DNA from: Desulfosarcina sp. BuS5
Lineage (GTDB): Bacteria; Desulfobacterota; Desulfobacteria; Desulfobacterales; BuS5
Direction: 5' to 3'
NCBI RefSeq assembly: GCF_028752835.1
Contig: NZ_CP087952.1
Location: 3,718,501 to 3,782,500, forward strand
DNA: 64,000 nucleotides
The notes beneath the pieces were generated by a model. The model worked only from the letters and a program-made list of their open reading frames with translations. It made no database searches and was not told the origin of the DNA. The translations under genes were made by a program, and so were the position numbers. Of the stretch, positions 42,774-52,070 are shown piece by piece. Positions within the stretch are counted from its first letter, which is position 1. Each line of letters starts with the position of its first letter.

Positions 42774-43850
42774 ATGTTGAAATACTCTCGTAACAAGCTA
42801 ATCAGCGTGGTCAGGGAAGATCATGATACGCTCAGTGTTCACGGCATTCTCGATGACGATATATACAGCCTTGAGTTGAATATTACAGTAAGAATATCCG
42901 ATCTTCAAATTATTACCATAAATGGCAAATGGAACAGATGGACTACCCCCGAGTGTCACCGGGCTGAAAATCTACTTAATGAAGCTGTTGGCTTCCGTGT
43001 GGAAAAGGGGTTCACAGGTAAAATACATAAGGTCATAGGACGTAAAGCTTGCCGACATTTTGCAAACCTCCTGATTGAATGCTGTTTTTCTGCTAAAGAG
43101 GCCGCGTTAATTGCCGATATGGATGATAACGCCGGGCGGAAACAGGAAAAGGCTGTTGATGAGTCAGTCAAGTCAGTCAAGTCAGTCATAGCTGCAGGTC
43201 CGGACATATCATCAAAAGGCTTTATTATAGATTTGCATGTGCATACCAGTCCAGCATCGCCATGCAGTTCTGCTGATGTAAATCTGCTGATTGAAGAGGC
43301 TAAAAGGATAGGCCTGGATGGTATCTGTCTGACTGATCATAATTTTGTCTGGGAGCCTGCTGAAGTTGAAGAGTTACGTCAAAGGCATGATTTTCTGGTC
43401 CTTGCCGGTAATGAGATAACAACGGATCAGGGGGATATGCTGGTATTTGGGCTAAGCCGGGATATCAAAGGTATTATCAGACTTAAAGATCTCAGGGACG
43501 AGGTGGACCGAGCCGGAGGTTTTTTAATTGCGGCCCATCCTTTCAGGGGATTTTTGACTTTTGGTATCGGCGAGCTCGGCTTGTCAGCAGAAAAGGCTAT
43601 GCAAAGGCCTCTTTTTAAATATGTTGATGCGCTTGAGGTAATGAACGGTAAAGTGACCGAAAAAGAGAACCTGTTTGCCGCAGAAGTTGCTCACGGCCTG
43701 GGTCTACCGGCAACAGGAGGCAGCGATGCCCATGAGGTTTCAGAAACAGGCCTCTATGCAACTAGGTTCTTGGAAAAGATCAAGGGTGAGAGAGATCTTA
43801 TAACTGCCTTAAAAAGTGGCAAATATATGTCGGTGGAATATCGAAAATAA
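42774..43850 (+). CDS. DUF2889-like domain fused to a PHP-family phosphoesterase
   Basis: 358 residues. Residues ~1-115 repeat the DUF2889-like pattern of the gene before (ISDLQIITINGKWNRWTTPEC, AVGFRVEKGFTGKIHKVIGRKACRHFANLLIECC). A linker with three 9-base repeats (ESVKSVKSV, 43162-43188) leads to a PHP domain at ~150-355. Its metal ligands are clear: DLHVHTSPASPCS, LTDHNFVW, GNEITT, AAHPFRG and GGSDAHE. PHP proteins hydrolyse phosphoesters. Ribosome site CAGGAG. Substrate unknown. Confidence 0.8.
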   Translation: MLKYSRNKLISVVREDHDTLSVHGILDDDIYSLELNITVRISDLQIITINGKWNRWTTPECHRAENLLNEAVGFRVEKGFTGKIHKVIGRKACRHFANLLIECCFSAKEAALIADMDDNAGRKQEKAVDESVKSVKSVIAAGPDISSKGFIIDLHVHTSPASPCSSADVNLLIEEAKRIGLDGICLTDHNFVWEPAEVEELRQRHDFLVLAGNEITTDQGDMLVFGLSRDIKGIIRLKDLRDEVDRAGGFLIAAHPFRGFLTFGIGELGLSAEKAMQRPLFKYVDALEVMNGKVTEKENLFAAEVAHGLGLPATGGSDAHEVSETGLYATRFLEKIKGERDLITALKSGKYMSVEYRK

Positions 43851-44017
43851 GTATAGATTTCCATAGTCTTGGGGAAAATTTTTGCATTGCCGGCAATCAT
43901 GTTGACAATTTCGTCAATAGCATCAATACAGTTGTCGTTCAATTAAAATTCGAAGCCCCTATGGTACTTTATCGAGAAAGTTTATGAAAAATTGGCATAA
44001 CCACAGGAGAGAAGAAC

Positions 44018-45358
44018 ATGAAGAATCAAGAATTAGATCCCCGCTTGCCGCTTGTCCAGGATGCAGACCTTGATGGCAAGGTTGTCCTGGTACGTGTTGA
44101 TCATAATGTTGTCAAGAATGGGGTAATCCATGATCCCTACCGTATTGATGCCACACTCGGCACCTTATACAATATAGTGGAGCGAGGCGGGAGGCTTATA
44201 ATCATGAGCCATGTGGGCCGGCCGAAGAACAAAAAGACCGGAAAAATACAAGTGGGGGACGATACTTCTGTTCAGCCCATTGTGGAATATCTTGAACATA
44301 AACTTTATACGAAGTTCTCCATCCCTCAATTCCCTGTGGATCATGAAGCAGGTATCAGGGAGATCGACACTTCCATAAACTGGCATATTCGTGATCTGCT
44401 GGCTCACAGGATCGGGGGAATTTATCTCCCCAATACGCGCTGGTTTGATGGGGAAGAGGCCCAAAATGAAAGGCGGGAACGATTTACCGTCCAACTGGCC
44501 GGTTTGGCCAATGTTTTTGTTAATGACGCTTTTGGTTCCTGGCAGCCACACGCCACCACTTGCGATATGACCAGGTATCTTCCCAGCTTTGCCGGTTTTC
44601 TAATGCAAAGAGAACTAATCAACCTGAGATATGTCCTGAAACCGGAGCGCCCCTTTTTGGCCGTTGTGGCAGGAGCCAAGTATGACACAAAAATCGATCC
44701 TCTCAAACAGATTTATAAGCAGGTTGACAACCTGTTGTTGGGTGGAGTTATATATAATACTTTTTTATGCGCCAAATATGATGTCAAGATTGCCGGAGTG
44801 AGTGAGTCGGATATTAAGGCCGCCAAAGAGCTGGTACTCCAGGATGAAAAAGCAGGGAAGGTGGTGGAACTCCCATATTTGATAGAATCGGATACTCTTG
44901 AGGGACGAGTGGAGGGAGCCTTTCGGACCCGTTGCATCAAAGACTTTAAGTCTGGAGATGAGTACGGTTATTTTCTCGACATCGCCCCTGAATCATTTGA
45001 TGTCCCGGGCGTGTCGGATGTCATCAGTTCGGCCAGGACCATTTTCGTTAATGCCGTAATGGGGTTTACTCCTCATTTTTTCGAGGGTTCCGAGAAACTG
45101 GACCGCACCATTGACCTGAATCTCCATGCCAAGAAACTCTATGGCGGCGGTGATACCCTTCAAGAGTTTAAGAACCTCAGCCCAGGCCTCTATTTGGCCG
45201 CCATGGATAATGCCCAGTACTATTTTTTCACAGGAGGCGGCACGGTGCTGAAAGCTATTGAGGAGGGAACTCCTTATGGTATCCCACCGGTCAAAGCCTT
45301 AATACAAAATGGCGGAAAACATCCGGGTAAGAGATTGGGCTCGTCAATTATTTTATAG
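44018..45358 (+). CDS. pgk: Phosphoglycerate kinase, divergent
   Basis: 446 residues, longer than the usual ~395. LVRVDHNVV (canonical RVDFNVP, with His29 for Phe), RIDATLGTLYNIVERGGRLIIMSHVGRP, VFVNDAFGSWQPHAT and VAGAKYDTKI (usual GGAKVSDKI) are present. AVMGF and GGGDT near the end bind nucleotide. The reaction is 1,3-bisphosphoglycerate + ADP to 3-phosphoglycerate + ATP. Extra segments (around residues 70-110) and several substitutions set it apart, so it may be a secondary or differently tuned copy. Ribosome site AGGAGAG. Confidence 0.85.
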   Translation: MKNQELDPRLPLVQDADLDGKVVLVRVDHNVVKNGVIHDPYRIDATLGTLYNIVERGGRLIIMSHVGRPKNKKTGKIQVGDDTSVQPIVEYLEHKLYTKFSIPQFPVDHEAGIREIDTSINWHIRDLLAHRIGGIYLPNTRWFDGEEAQNERRERFTVQLAGLANVFVNDAFGSWQPHATTCDMTRYLPSFAGFLMQRELINLRYVLKPERPFLAVVAGAKYDTKIDPLKQIYKQVDNLLLGGVIYNTFLCAKYDVKIAGVSESDIKAAKELVLQDEKAGKVVELPYLIESDTLEGRVEGAFRTRCIKDFKSGDEYGYFLDIAPESFDVPGVSDVISSARTIFVNAVMGFTPHFFEGSEKLDRTIDLNLHAKKLYGGGDTLQEFKNLSPGLYLAAMDNAQYYFFTGGGTVLKAIEEGTPYGIPPVKALIQNGGKHPGKRLGSSIIL

Positions 45359-45385
45359 CTTTATTTTTTTTCTTTCTTGCTATAA

Positions 45386-45425
45386 TCTATAAATTTCCAG
45401 ATGAATTAATTTCATAAAAATATAG
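45386..45425. repeat. Truncated end of a 128-bp element
   Basis: CTATAAATTTCCAGATGAAT and the next bases follow the left end of copy F for about 38 bases, then stop. It sits just before the crotonase gene. Confidence 0.45.
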
Positions 45426-45455
45426 CAAAACTCGATTTTTATAAGGAACAGATTA

Positions 45456-46223
45456 ATGACTGATAAAAAATTAATAGAATTAGAATATAACGAAAACATA
45501 GCTGTTCTGCGGTTTAACCGACCTGGGGTTCATAATTCCGTAAATGAACAGGTGATGGAAGAATGGGAAAAACATCTTGATACAATTGAAGCGGATCATA
45601 AAATTCGCGCAATAATTATTACCGGCGCAGGCTCAAGGACATTCAGTGCGGGCGGGGATTTACGTTATTTTGAATCTCTGAAAACCTATGATGCATGCTT
45701 CGCTATGTCCAAAAGGATGCAGGCGATCCTGGAAAGGTTGATTTACGGTAAAAGGGTTGTAATTGGAGCTGTGAACGGTCAGGCTCTTGGTGGAGGTTGT
45801 GAAATCTTAACCGCCTGTCATTTCCGTATAGCCGCTTCTCATGCTACTTTTGGTTTGCGTCAGGCGCCTAATGGTTTAATTACAGGCTGGGGCGGAGGAA
45901 AACGCCTCTTTAAACTAATAGGCAAGTCTGCTTCTCTTAAACTGCTGCTTACGGGTGAAACCATAGATGTATCCGAGGCCATACGTATCGGCCTTATAGA
46001 TAAGTCGGTTGAGCCTGATGCTTTGATGCGGTCAGCCATTGATATGGCAGACAGGATCAATAAAAATGCGCAGGTATCTGTTGAGGTTTTTTTGAAACTG
46101 GCTGAAAAGCTGGAATTTGATGATCGTAAAACAGTAGTTAAATATGAGACTGAATCTTTTGCCGAGTTATTAATGGGTGACTACTTCCGTGATGCTGTAA
46201 AGAAATTTATACACGTTAACTGA
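45456..46223 (+). CDS. Enoyl-CoA hydratase/isomerase family protein 1
   Basis: 255 residues, the usual crotonase length. Oxyanion and CoA motifs: FSAGGDLRYFESL and NGQALGGGCEILTACHFRIA with the first acidic residue (Glu144 type). At the second position, where hydratases have Glu164, the sequence reads RQAPNGLITGWGGGKRL without Glu. It may therefore be an isomerase, decarboxylase or thioesterase-like member rather than a true hydratase. Ribosome site AAGGAAC. It follows pgk by 97 bases. Confidence 0.85.
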   Translation: MTDKKLIELEYNENIAVLRFNRPGVHNSVNEQVMEEWEKHLDTIEADHKIRAIIITGAGSRTFSAGGDLRYFESLKTYDACFAMSKRMQAILERLIYGKRVVIGAVNGQALGGGCEILTACHFRIAASHATFGLRQAPNGLITGWGGGKRLFKLIGKSASLKLLLTGETIDVSEAIRIGLIDKSVEPDALMRSAIDMADRINKNAQVSVEVFLKLAEKLEFDDRKTVVKYETESFAELLMGDYFRDAVKKFIHVN

Positions 46224-46236
46224 TAATCCTGGAATC

Positions 46237-46364
46237 TATATTTTCACACAAATAATTTCACTGCTTTATCGGTCGTCGAAGGTAGGGGTTCAAGATTTTG
46301 AACCCCTACCTCCCTATGGCCTTGTGCAAAATTTTAAAATCGGGTCAGTACACGACAATCTATA
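46237..46364. repeat. 128-bp palindromic element, copy D
   Basis: Same orientation as copies B and C, central palindrome 46282-46309 with one mismatch pair. It begins 13 bases after the crotonase stop and ends right before the start of the YkgJ-like gene, so it may have displaced that gene's ribosome site. Confidence 0.85.
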
Positions 46365-46365
46365 T

Positions 46366-47091
46366 ATGGGCAAATATCTTATGGATAAAGATAACAGATT
46401 AGTATTATTAAATAAAATTTATAAACTCTATGATGATTTTATAGAAAGCATCGATGTTGCGTGTGAAAAATTCTGCTCAGTCTGCTGTACATGCAATGTA
46501 ACCATAACAAGCCTGGAAAGCTATAATATCCTTTTTAATTTACCTGCGGCCAAAAAAAAAATACTAAAGCTCAAATTTGCTGCAGAATATGGATCAAAGC
46601 GTTTTATACCACTGACAACCACCAACAGGCTTGCTGTTTTGTGTGCGCAGGATAAGGATATACCGGATGAAGATGTAGACTCTGCCTGGGGCAATTGTTC
46701 CTTGCTGACGGATAAAGCCTGCCCTATATATGATAAAAGACCTTTCGGGTGCAGATCTTTTGTTTCCAAACATAATTGTACTCTCAAGGGTTATGCGGAA
46801 ATGGATCCATTTGTTATTTCAGTGAATACTCTTTTTTTACAATTTATTGAACATATCGATTGCGATGGCTATTCAGGAAATATTATGGATGTCATGCTCT
46901 CTTTTGAAGCACAGGAAAAAAATTGGCGGAATAAAAAGATATCCGGCGCACCAGGCAACGGGCTTATTAAAAATAATCCTATTAACGTTCTTATGGTGCC
47001 GCCTGAACATAGACTCAAGGTTATGCCCATGCTTGCGGAATTAAAAAAGATTAGTATTCAAGCTGATAATCAATCGGAGGAATCTATATGA
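46366..47091 (+). CDS. YkgJ-type zinc/iron-cluster cysteine protein
   Basis: 241 residues from ATG 46366 (another ATG at 46381 is equally possible; neither has a clear ribosome site). The cysteine pattern FCSVCCTCNV, GNCSLL, ACPIYDKRPFGCRSF is the YkgJ/UPF0153 signature, thought to bind a metal. It overlaps the glutaredoxin gene by 4 bases, which hints at a redox or metal-handling link. The 128-bp element copy D lies directly upstream. Confidence 0.8.
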   Translation: MGKYLMDKDNRLVLLNKIYKLYDDFIESIDVACEKFCSVCCTCNVTITSLESYNILFNLPAAKKKILKLKFAAEYGSKRFIPLTTTNRLAVLCAQDKDIPDEDVDSAWGNCSLLTDKACPIYDKRPFGCRSFVSKHNCTLKGYAEMDPFVISVNTLFLQFIEHIDCDGYSGNIMDVMLSFEAQEKNWRNKKISGAPGNGLIKNNPINVLMVPPEHRLKVMPMLAELKKISIQADNQSEESI

Positions 47092-47354
47092 AAAAGGTAA
47101 TCATCTATTCAACATTAATCTGCCCTTACTGCATAAAAGCCAAGCAGCTTCTAGAATCAAAAAACGTTGATTATCAGGAAGTGCGTATAGATAAACATCC
47201 CGAACTTGTCGCCGATGCAGTCAAAAAAAGCGGCGGCCAAAAAACAGTTCCACAGATATTTATCGATGATTATCATGTGGGAGGCTGCGATGACCTCTAT
47301 GCGCTTGACAAAGAGGGACGGCTCGATTCATTGCTGGGCATTACTTCCCCTTAA
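47088..47354 (+). CDS. grxC: Glutaredoxin 3
   Basis: 88 residues, the monothiol/dithiol glutaredoxin size. Active site CPYC (YSTLICPYCIKAKQLL), then TVPQIFIDDYHVGGCDDL, the GSH-binding TVP and GG-D motifs. It reduces disulfides with glutathione or an equivalent thiol. The start overlaps the YkgJ-like gene by 4 bases; ribosome site GGAGG. Its end overlaps the convergent crotonase gene by 14 bases. Confidence 0.95.
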   Translation: MKKVIIYSTLICPYCIKAKQLLESKNVDYQEVRIDKHPELVADAVKKSGGQKTVPQIFIDDYHVGGCDDLYALDKEGRLDSLLGITSP

Positions 47355-48129
47355 ATTCAGGCTTTCGTGATTCCTTTAAGGCGGATAAAGCCTCTTTAAA
47401 GTCTGCGGAACTGAACATGGCCGCCTGTGCAAAAGTATTGGCTTCCCATTCTGTATATAGGCTTGATTCCATCCCTCTTCGCAGACCGTCCTTAATTGCC
47501 GATAAGGCCAGGGGTGCGCTTTCGGCAAGCTCTTGAGCCAGTGCGTCGGCCTCTTCCTCCAGTTTTGCGGCCGGAACACATTTGTTGGCCAGACCGATAC
47601 GTTCGGCCTCCTTGCCGTCCACAGGTGTTCCCAGCATGAACATTTCGGTAGCCTTGGAGAGACCGATCAACCTGGGAAGCAGAAACATGCCACCCAGGGG
47701 TGAAAGCAGGCCTAGTTTAACCCAGACTTCTTTAAACACGGCTTTTTCCGAAACAATTCTGAAATCGCATGCCACGGCCACTTCGCAGCCTGCGCCCACT
47801 GCCGGTCCTCCAACAACAGCAATTGTAGGTTTGGGACTAAGCTTGATGGCTTTTACCGCGCCTGCAAAATACTTGTAAAGGCGGGTTTTGATTTCTCCCG
47901 GGGTTATCCTGGTTAATGAATCCAGGAAGGCATAACTCCCCCCTGCAGAAAAACCTTTTCCTTTTCCTGCAAACATAATGACGCGGATCTCGGGATCATC
48001 CTCCAGATCCTTCATCGCTGCGATGACCTCTTTTAAAACATCCGGTGTCAAAGGGTTGAAATGTTCCGGATCGTTGAATATAATTTTGCCTATTTTATCC
48101 TTTTTTACTACTATAATATGTTGCGGCAT
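47341..48129 (-). CDS. Enoyl-CoA hydratase/isomerase family protein 2
   Basis: 262 residues. GFSAGGSYAFLDSL, VGGPAVGAGCEVAVACDFRIVSEKAVFKEVWVKLGLLSPLGGMFLLPRLIG is the crotonase core. The first acidic site keeps Glu (GCEVA), the second is in KEVWVKLG. The GG for oxyanion binding is present. It differs from the crotonase at 45456, so it is not a recent duplicate. Role within acyl-CoA metabolism, exact substrate unknown. Confidence 0.87.
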   Translation of the reverse strand: MPQHIIVVKKDKIGKIIFNDPEHFNPLTPDVLKEVIAAMKDLEDDPEIRVIMFAGKGKGFSAGGSYAFLDSLTRITPGEIKTRLYKYFAGAVKAIKLSPKPTIAVVGGPAVGAGCEVAVACDFRIVSEKAVFKEVWVKLGLLSPLGGMFLLPRLIGLSKATEMFMLGTPVDGKEAERIGLANKCVPAAKLEEEADALAQELAESAPLALSAIKDGLRRGMESSLYTEWEANTFAQAAMFSSADFKEALSALKESRKPEFKGK

Positions 48130-48290
48130 TTGTCCTCTTTTTCAAAATTCAATAATGTGAAAACGATCGCCCGCCTATTGTTGACAATTCCATAAAATAT
48201 GATACCCATCATTATAATAATTCGATTTTTTTTTCAAGCTGTTAGCAAAAAAAAGGGGGGGGCGTCCCAAAAATTGAGAGCATCTTTACT

Positions 48291-49943
48291 ATGTTTAAGA
48301 TATCAATAAGTGGTTTAAAAAAAATACTCCCTGTAATTGTATTTTGTTTATTTGTATCCGGATCTTATATCTGCTGGAATATTCATAACAATTACAAACA
48401 TGAACTGATCCTGGGATACACGAAATCTTTCGCTGAACAGATCCGTATACGCATTGAAGATATGATGCAAACAAATATGGCAGCAATGGAATTTTTTGGG
48501 AACAGGTGGGTAGAAAGGAGTCCTGTAGATTTCAGCCGGGAGCGTTTTATACAATTTGCCGGAGCGTTTTATAAGCATTCCACAGGCTTTTCCATAATCA
48601 GCATGTTTGATCATAAGGGTGTTATGCAGTGGATTTATCCAAAAAATGATACTTCAGGCAACGCCGGCAATCAACTAATATTACTGTTTCAAGATTATGA
48701 GCAAAATTTTTTTGACAAAATGGGTAAAAAATCGGAATTACTGGTTACTCCCTGCAAAGCATTTGATAAAAAAAATTTTGCTTTCGAGGCTTCCCGGCCA
48801 TTGATCCATAATGGAGCAGGAATAGGATATCTTAATTTTGTCTTTGATGTTTCCCTTCTAATGGAGAATTGTAAAGCTAACGCTCTTTTTAATGATTTTT
48901 ATATCGCTCTTTATGAGGGGAAACAGCTTATTTACACAAACATGCAAAAAGATGGTGCGGATCATCATGAAAATGCTGTGCATTTTATTCGAGATGTTAA
49001 TTTTCCGGGTAAAACATGGCAATTGTTTGTTGAACCTAAAACATATGTTTGTTCAACACCTGTTCCAACAAATTTTCTGTTTTTAATTCTTGTTTTGACG
49101 GTATCTGCAGCAATATCATTTATGTTGTATTTATTGATGCAGCGGATCGAAATGTATCAGGCGGCAACTAATAATCTCATTCAGAAAGCCGGTAAAAGAA
49201 AAAAAGTTGAAGAGACTCTGAAGCTAAATGAAGAAAAACTGGAATCTTTAGTTGATGAACTTGAGGGTAAAAACAAAGAACTTGAAGCTTTTGCCTTTAT
49301 GGTCTTCCATGATCTGAAAACTTCGATTTTCACAATAAAAGGTTTTACAGATGCGCTTAGGGAAGATTTCGGCGATCTGCTTTCTGAAAAAAGCGGGCAA
49401 TATATTGGATACATTGATAATGCCGCTGAAAAAATGATTCTATTGATTAATGATCTCTTAAAACTTTCGCGCGTCGGGCGACTGATTGGGCGAAAGGAAA
49501 ATTTTAAATTTGAATCGGTTGTAAATGAAGCCCTGCAGGAGATTATGCCGAGGATTGCGGATAGAGATATAGAGATAAAGATACAGGAGCGCCTGCCGGA
49601 TGTTTTTGGTGACAAAAAGAGGCTGGTCCAGATGCTGGAGAATCTGTTAAGCAATGCGGTTAAGTATATAGGAAAAGAAAACCCGGCGCCATGCATCGAA
49701 ATAGGGGCGGAGCAGCAAAGGGGGGAGAATGTTTTTTTTGTAAGGGATAATGGTGTTGGAATAGAAAAGAAGTTTTTTGCAATAATTTTTCAGGTCTTCA
49801 AACGTCTTCCTTCTACGAAAAAACTCGCGGGAGGTTCAGGCATCGGCCTGGCGATTGTAAAACGGATAGTCGAACTTCACGGTGGTCGAATATGGGTATC
49901 ATCAGAAACAGGTAAGGGAACAACATTTTTTTTCACACTATAG
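48291..49943 (+). CDS. Membrane-bound sensor histidine kinase
   Basis: 550 residues. One transmembrane helix near residues 10-30, an extracytoplasmic sensor (~31-260), a second helix (FLFLILVLTVSAAISFMLYLL, ~263-285), and a coiled coil. HisKA has FHDLKTSIFTIKGFTDAL (phospho-His). HATPase has LLSNAVKYIG, DNGVGIE and GGSGIGLAIVKRIVELHGG. The TAG stop (49941-49943) lies inside a remnant of the 128-bp element. The gene heads the two-component cluster with 50229 and 52063. Signal unknown. Confidence 0.92.
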   Translation: MFKISISGLKKILPVIVFCLFVSGSYICWNIHNNYKHELILGYTKSFAEQIRIRIEDMMQTNMAAMEFFGNRWVERSPVDFSRERFIQFAGAFYKHSTGFSIISMFDHKGVMQWIYPKNDTSGNAGNQLILLFQDYEQNFFDKMGKKSELLVTPCKAFDKKNFAFEASRPLIHNGAGIGYLNFVFDVSLLMENCKANALFNDFYIALYEGKQLIYTNMQKDGADHHENAVHFIRDVNFPGKTWQLFVEPKTYVCSTPVPTNFLFLILVLTVSAAISFMLYLLMQRIEMYQAATNNLIQKAGKRKKVEETLKLNEEKLESLVDELEGKNKELEAFAFMVFHDLKTSIFTIKGFTDALREDFGDLLSEKSGQYIGYIDNAAEKMILLINDLLKLSRVGRLIGRKENFKFESVVNEALQEIMPRIADRDIEIKIQERLPDVFGDKKRLVQMLENLLSNAVKYIGKENPAPCIEIGAEQQRGENVFFVRDNGVGIEKKFFAIIFQVFKRLPSTKKLAGGSGIGLAIVKRIVELHGGRIWVSSETGKGTTFFFTL

Positions 49944-50200
49944 ATTTCCATGTAAATAGCGCCTGAATGAAAAGCTGAAATTGCCATATTTCCGGTAGGT
50001 TAAGGATGTTTCCCAAATCGAAGTTTTTGAGCCATTAGCTGTTAGCTTTTAAAATTAAACAGATAGTTCCTTGAGCCAATAGCTAACGGCTAAATGCTAA
50101 CAGCTTTTCGAAAATTTTCGTTTTTTGAATAATGTTTAAATATCCGAAATAGTATCTGTTTTTAGTTTTCGTTCAGGCGCTAAATAATTTCGCTGCGTTA
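49939..50200. mobile_element. 215-bp-type element (copy 1) nested in a 128-bp element remnant
   Basis: TATAGATTTCCATGTAAATA (49939-49958) is the end of a 128-bp element. It is broken by 49959-50180, a palindromic element with GCGCCTGAATGAAAA ends. TAAATAATTTCGCTGCGTTA (50181-50200) then resumes the 128-bp element. TAAATA occurs on both sides (49953-49958, 50181-50186), as expected of a target-site duplication. Internal inverted repeats around GCCATTAGCTGTTAGC and CTAACAGC are present. No coding capacity. Confidence 0.7.
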
Positions 50201-50228
50201 GAAAACAGGAGCCCGCAAGGGGAATATT

Positions 50229-52070
50229 ATGAAAGGCTTGAATGTCGTAATAATTGAAGACGAAAGGTCTCATTTTGACCTCATGAAACGTACCCTGGGG
50301 ACTTATTTTCAAGATATCTCCGTGTATCATTTTGAAGAGGCCGGAGCATTTCTTGAAAGTTTCGATGAAATAAAACCGGATATCATAATAACCGATTTCA
50401 TAATGCCCGATATGGATGGGATTGAATTACTCGAGATTTTAAATAATGATGGGAGTGATATCCCGGTTATCATGATGACCGGGCAAGGGGATGAAACCGT
50501 TGCTGTACGGGCAATGAAACTGGGTGTAAAAGATTATCTTGTCAAATCCGACAATTTTTTTAACCTTCTTCCCAGTATAGTTGAAAGGGTTGCCATAGAA
50601 CAGAATTTTACAAAAAAGCTGCAGAAATCCGAAAGACGATTCATTGATCTGGCTGCCAGCACATCCGGCTGGATATGGGAAATGGACAAGCTGGGCAGAT
50701 ACATATATTCAAGCCAGGGGGTTGAAAAAATTATAGGATATCGCATAAATGAGGTGATCGGAAGGAATTTTTACGACTTTTTTTCTGATAATGAGCGGGA
50801 AATCTTAAAAGAGTCAAGCCTTAAAATGATGGCTGAAAAAACGATAATTTCGGGTCTTGAAAATCGTCTCGTTCACAAGGACGGGCATGAAGTCATTGTT
50901 GAGATACGCGGTATCCCTTTTTTTGACGATGCCGGCAAAGGGCTTGGTTATCGTGGTGTAAGTCATGATATCAGTGCGCGCAAGTTTGCAGAAATAGCTT
51001 TGCATGAAAGTGAAGAAAAATTTAAAACAATTTTTGAGGAATCACCGATAGGCATTATGCTTTTCGACGCCCAGGGCAGGCTGGTCGTTGCAAACCGGTC
51101 ATATTTAGATATATTCGGTATTTCTGATCTTTCCCTGGTAAAAGATATGGACCTGTTTGACAGCCCGAATCTTTCTGATGAAGCCATGGCTGAGCTACAT
51201 AAAAACGGGGTATTAAGGCGTGAAATGCTATACGACTTTGAGAAATTAAGAAAGCGCAAACATTTTAAAAGAAAAAAATCAGGGCGTATCTATATTGACA
51301 TTCTTCTTACCCTGCTGGGAGATAAAGGGAAAGATTCATTTAAAGGATATATGGTACAAATTCAGGACATTACAAAACGTAAGTGCGCCGAGGCATCTAT
51401 GCGTAAACTCTCCCAGAAGCTGGTCAGCGCCCAGGAAGAGGAGCGACAGCTTATCTCCAGTGATCTCCATGACAATCTGGCCCAGGACCTGTCTACATTG
51501 AAGATCGGTCTTGAAACGCTTTTTTATGACTGGCCTGATGCGCCTGATCTGCTGCTGCAAAAGGCGTCGGATTTATCAGGCATGGTTAATAAAGCCATAA
51601 CACAAATCAGGGAGATAGCTTATGGACTGCGACCGCCCGGCCTTGATCAGTTGGGGCTGGCACAGACGATTCGCCAATACTGCGACGAATTTTATAAAAA
51701 AAACAGGATCAAGGTCGATTTTTTTTCCGCGGGCATGGAAGGATTAGCTCTTGATTTCGGTATTAAGATTTCACTTTATCGTTTTGCAAAGGAAGTTTTA
51801 AATAATATAAAAAAACATGCCGACGCCAATTATGTCAAAGTTCGTCTGGTTGCTTCGTATCCAAATATAATTCTACGTATCAAAGACAATGGAAAGGGTT
51901 TTAATGTGCGGGAAAGGCTGGTTGAAGCCAGAAGTGAAAAAAGGATAGGCATCTGGAGTATGGAGGAGCGCGTCGGTTTTCTTAATGGCAGGATGGAGGT
52001 AGAATCCAAACCTTTTCAAGGGACGCAAATCGTTATAGAAATTCCTTTAGAGGAACATGAAAATGGCTGA
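50229..52070 (+). CDS. Receiver-PAS-PAS sensor kinase, NarL-partner type
   Basis: 613 residues, no membrane segment. Receiver ~5-120 (IIEDERSH, IITDFIMPDMDG, VKSD), PAS 1 ~130-255 (WIWEMDKLGRYIYSSQGVEKIIGY), PAS 2 ~265-385 and a HisKA_3 helix (SSDLHDNLAQDLSTLKIGLETL, phospho-His). HATPase follows at ~505-610 (FAKEVLNNIKKHA, DNGKGFN). It is fed by a receiver and passes phosphate to a LuxR-type regulator, whose gene overlaps its end by 8 bases. It probably relays from the membrane kinase upstream. Confidence 0.93.
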   Translation: MKGLNVVIIEDERSHFDLMKRTLGTYFQDISVYHFEEAGAFLESFDEIKPDIIITDFIMPDMDGIELLEILNNDGSDIPVIMMTGQGDETVAVRAMKLGVKDYLVKSDNFFNLLPSIVERVAIEQNFTKKLQKSERRFIDLAASTSGWIWEMDKLGRYIYSSQGVEKIIGYRINEVIGRNFYDFFSDNEREILKESSLKMMAEKTIISGLENRLVHKDGHEVIVEIRGIPFFDDAGKGLGYRGVSHDISARKFAEIALHESEEKFKTIFEESPIGIMLFDAQGRLVVANRSYLDIFGISDLSLVKDMDLFDSPNLSDEAMAELHKNGVLRREMLYDFEKLRKRKHFKRKKSGRIYIDILLTLLGDKGKDSFKGYMVQIQDITKRKCAEASMRKLSQKLVSAQEEERQLISSDLHDNLAQDLSTLKIGLETLFYDWPDAPDLLLQKASDLSGMVNKAITQIREIAYGLRPPGLDQLGLAQTIRQYCDEFYKKNRIKVDFFSAGMEGLALDFGIKISLYRFAKEVLNNIKKHADANYVKVRLVASYPNIILRIKDNGKGFNVRERLVEARSEKRIGIWSMEERVGFLNGRMEVESKPFQGTQIVIEIPLEEHENG

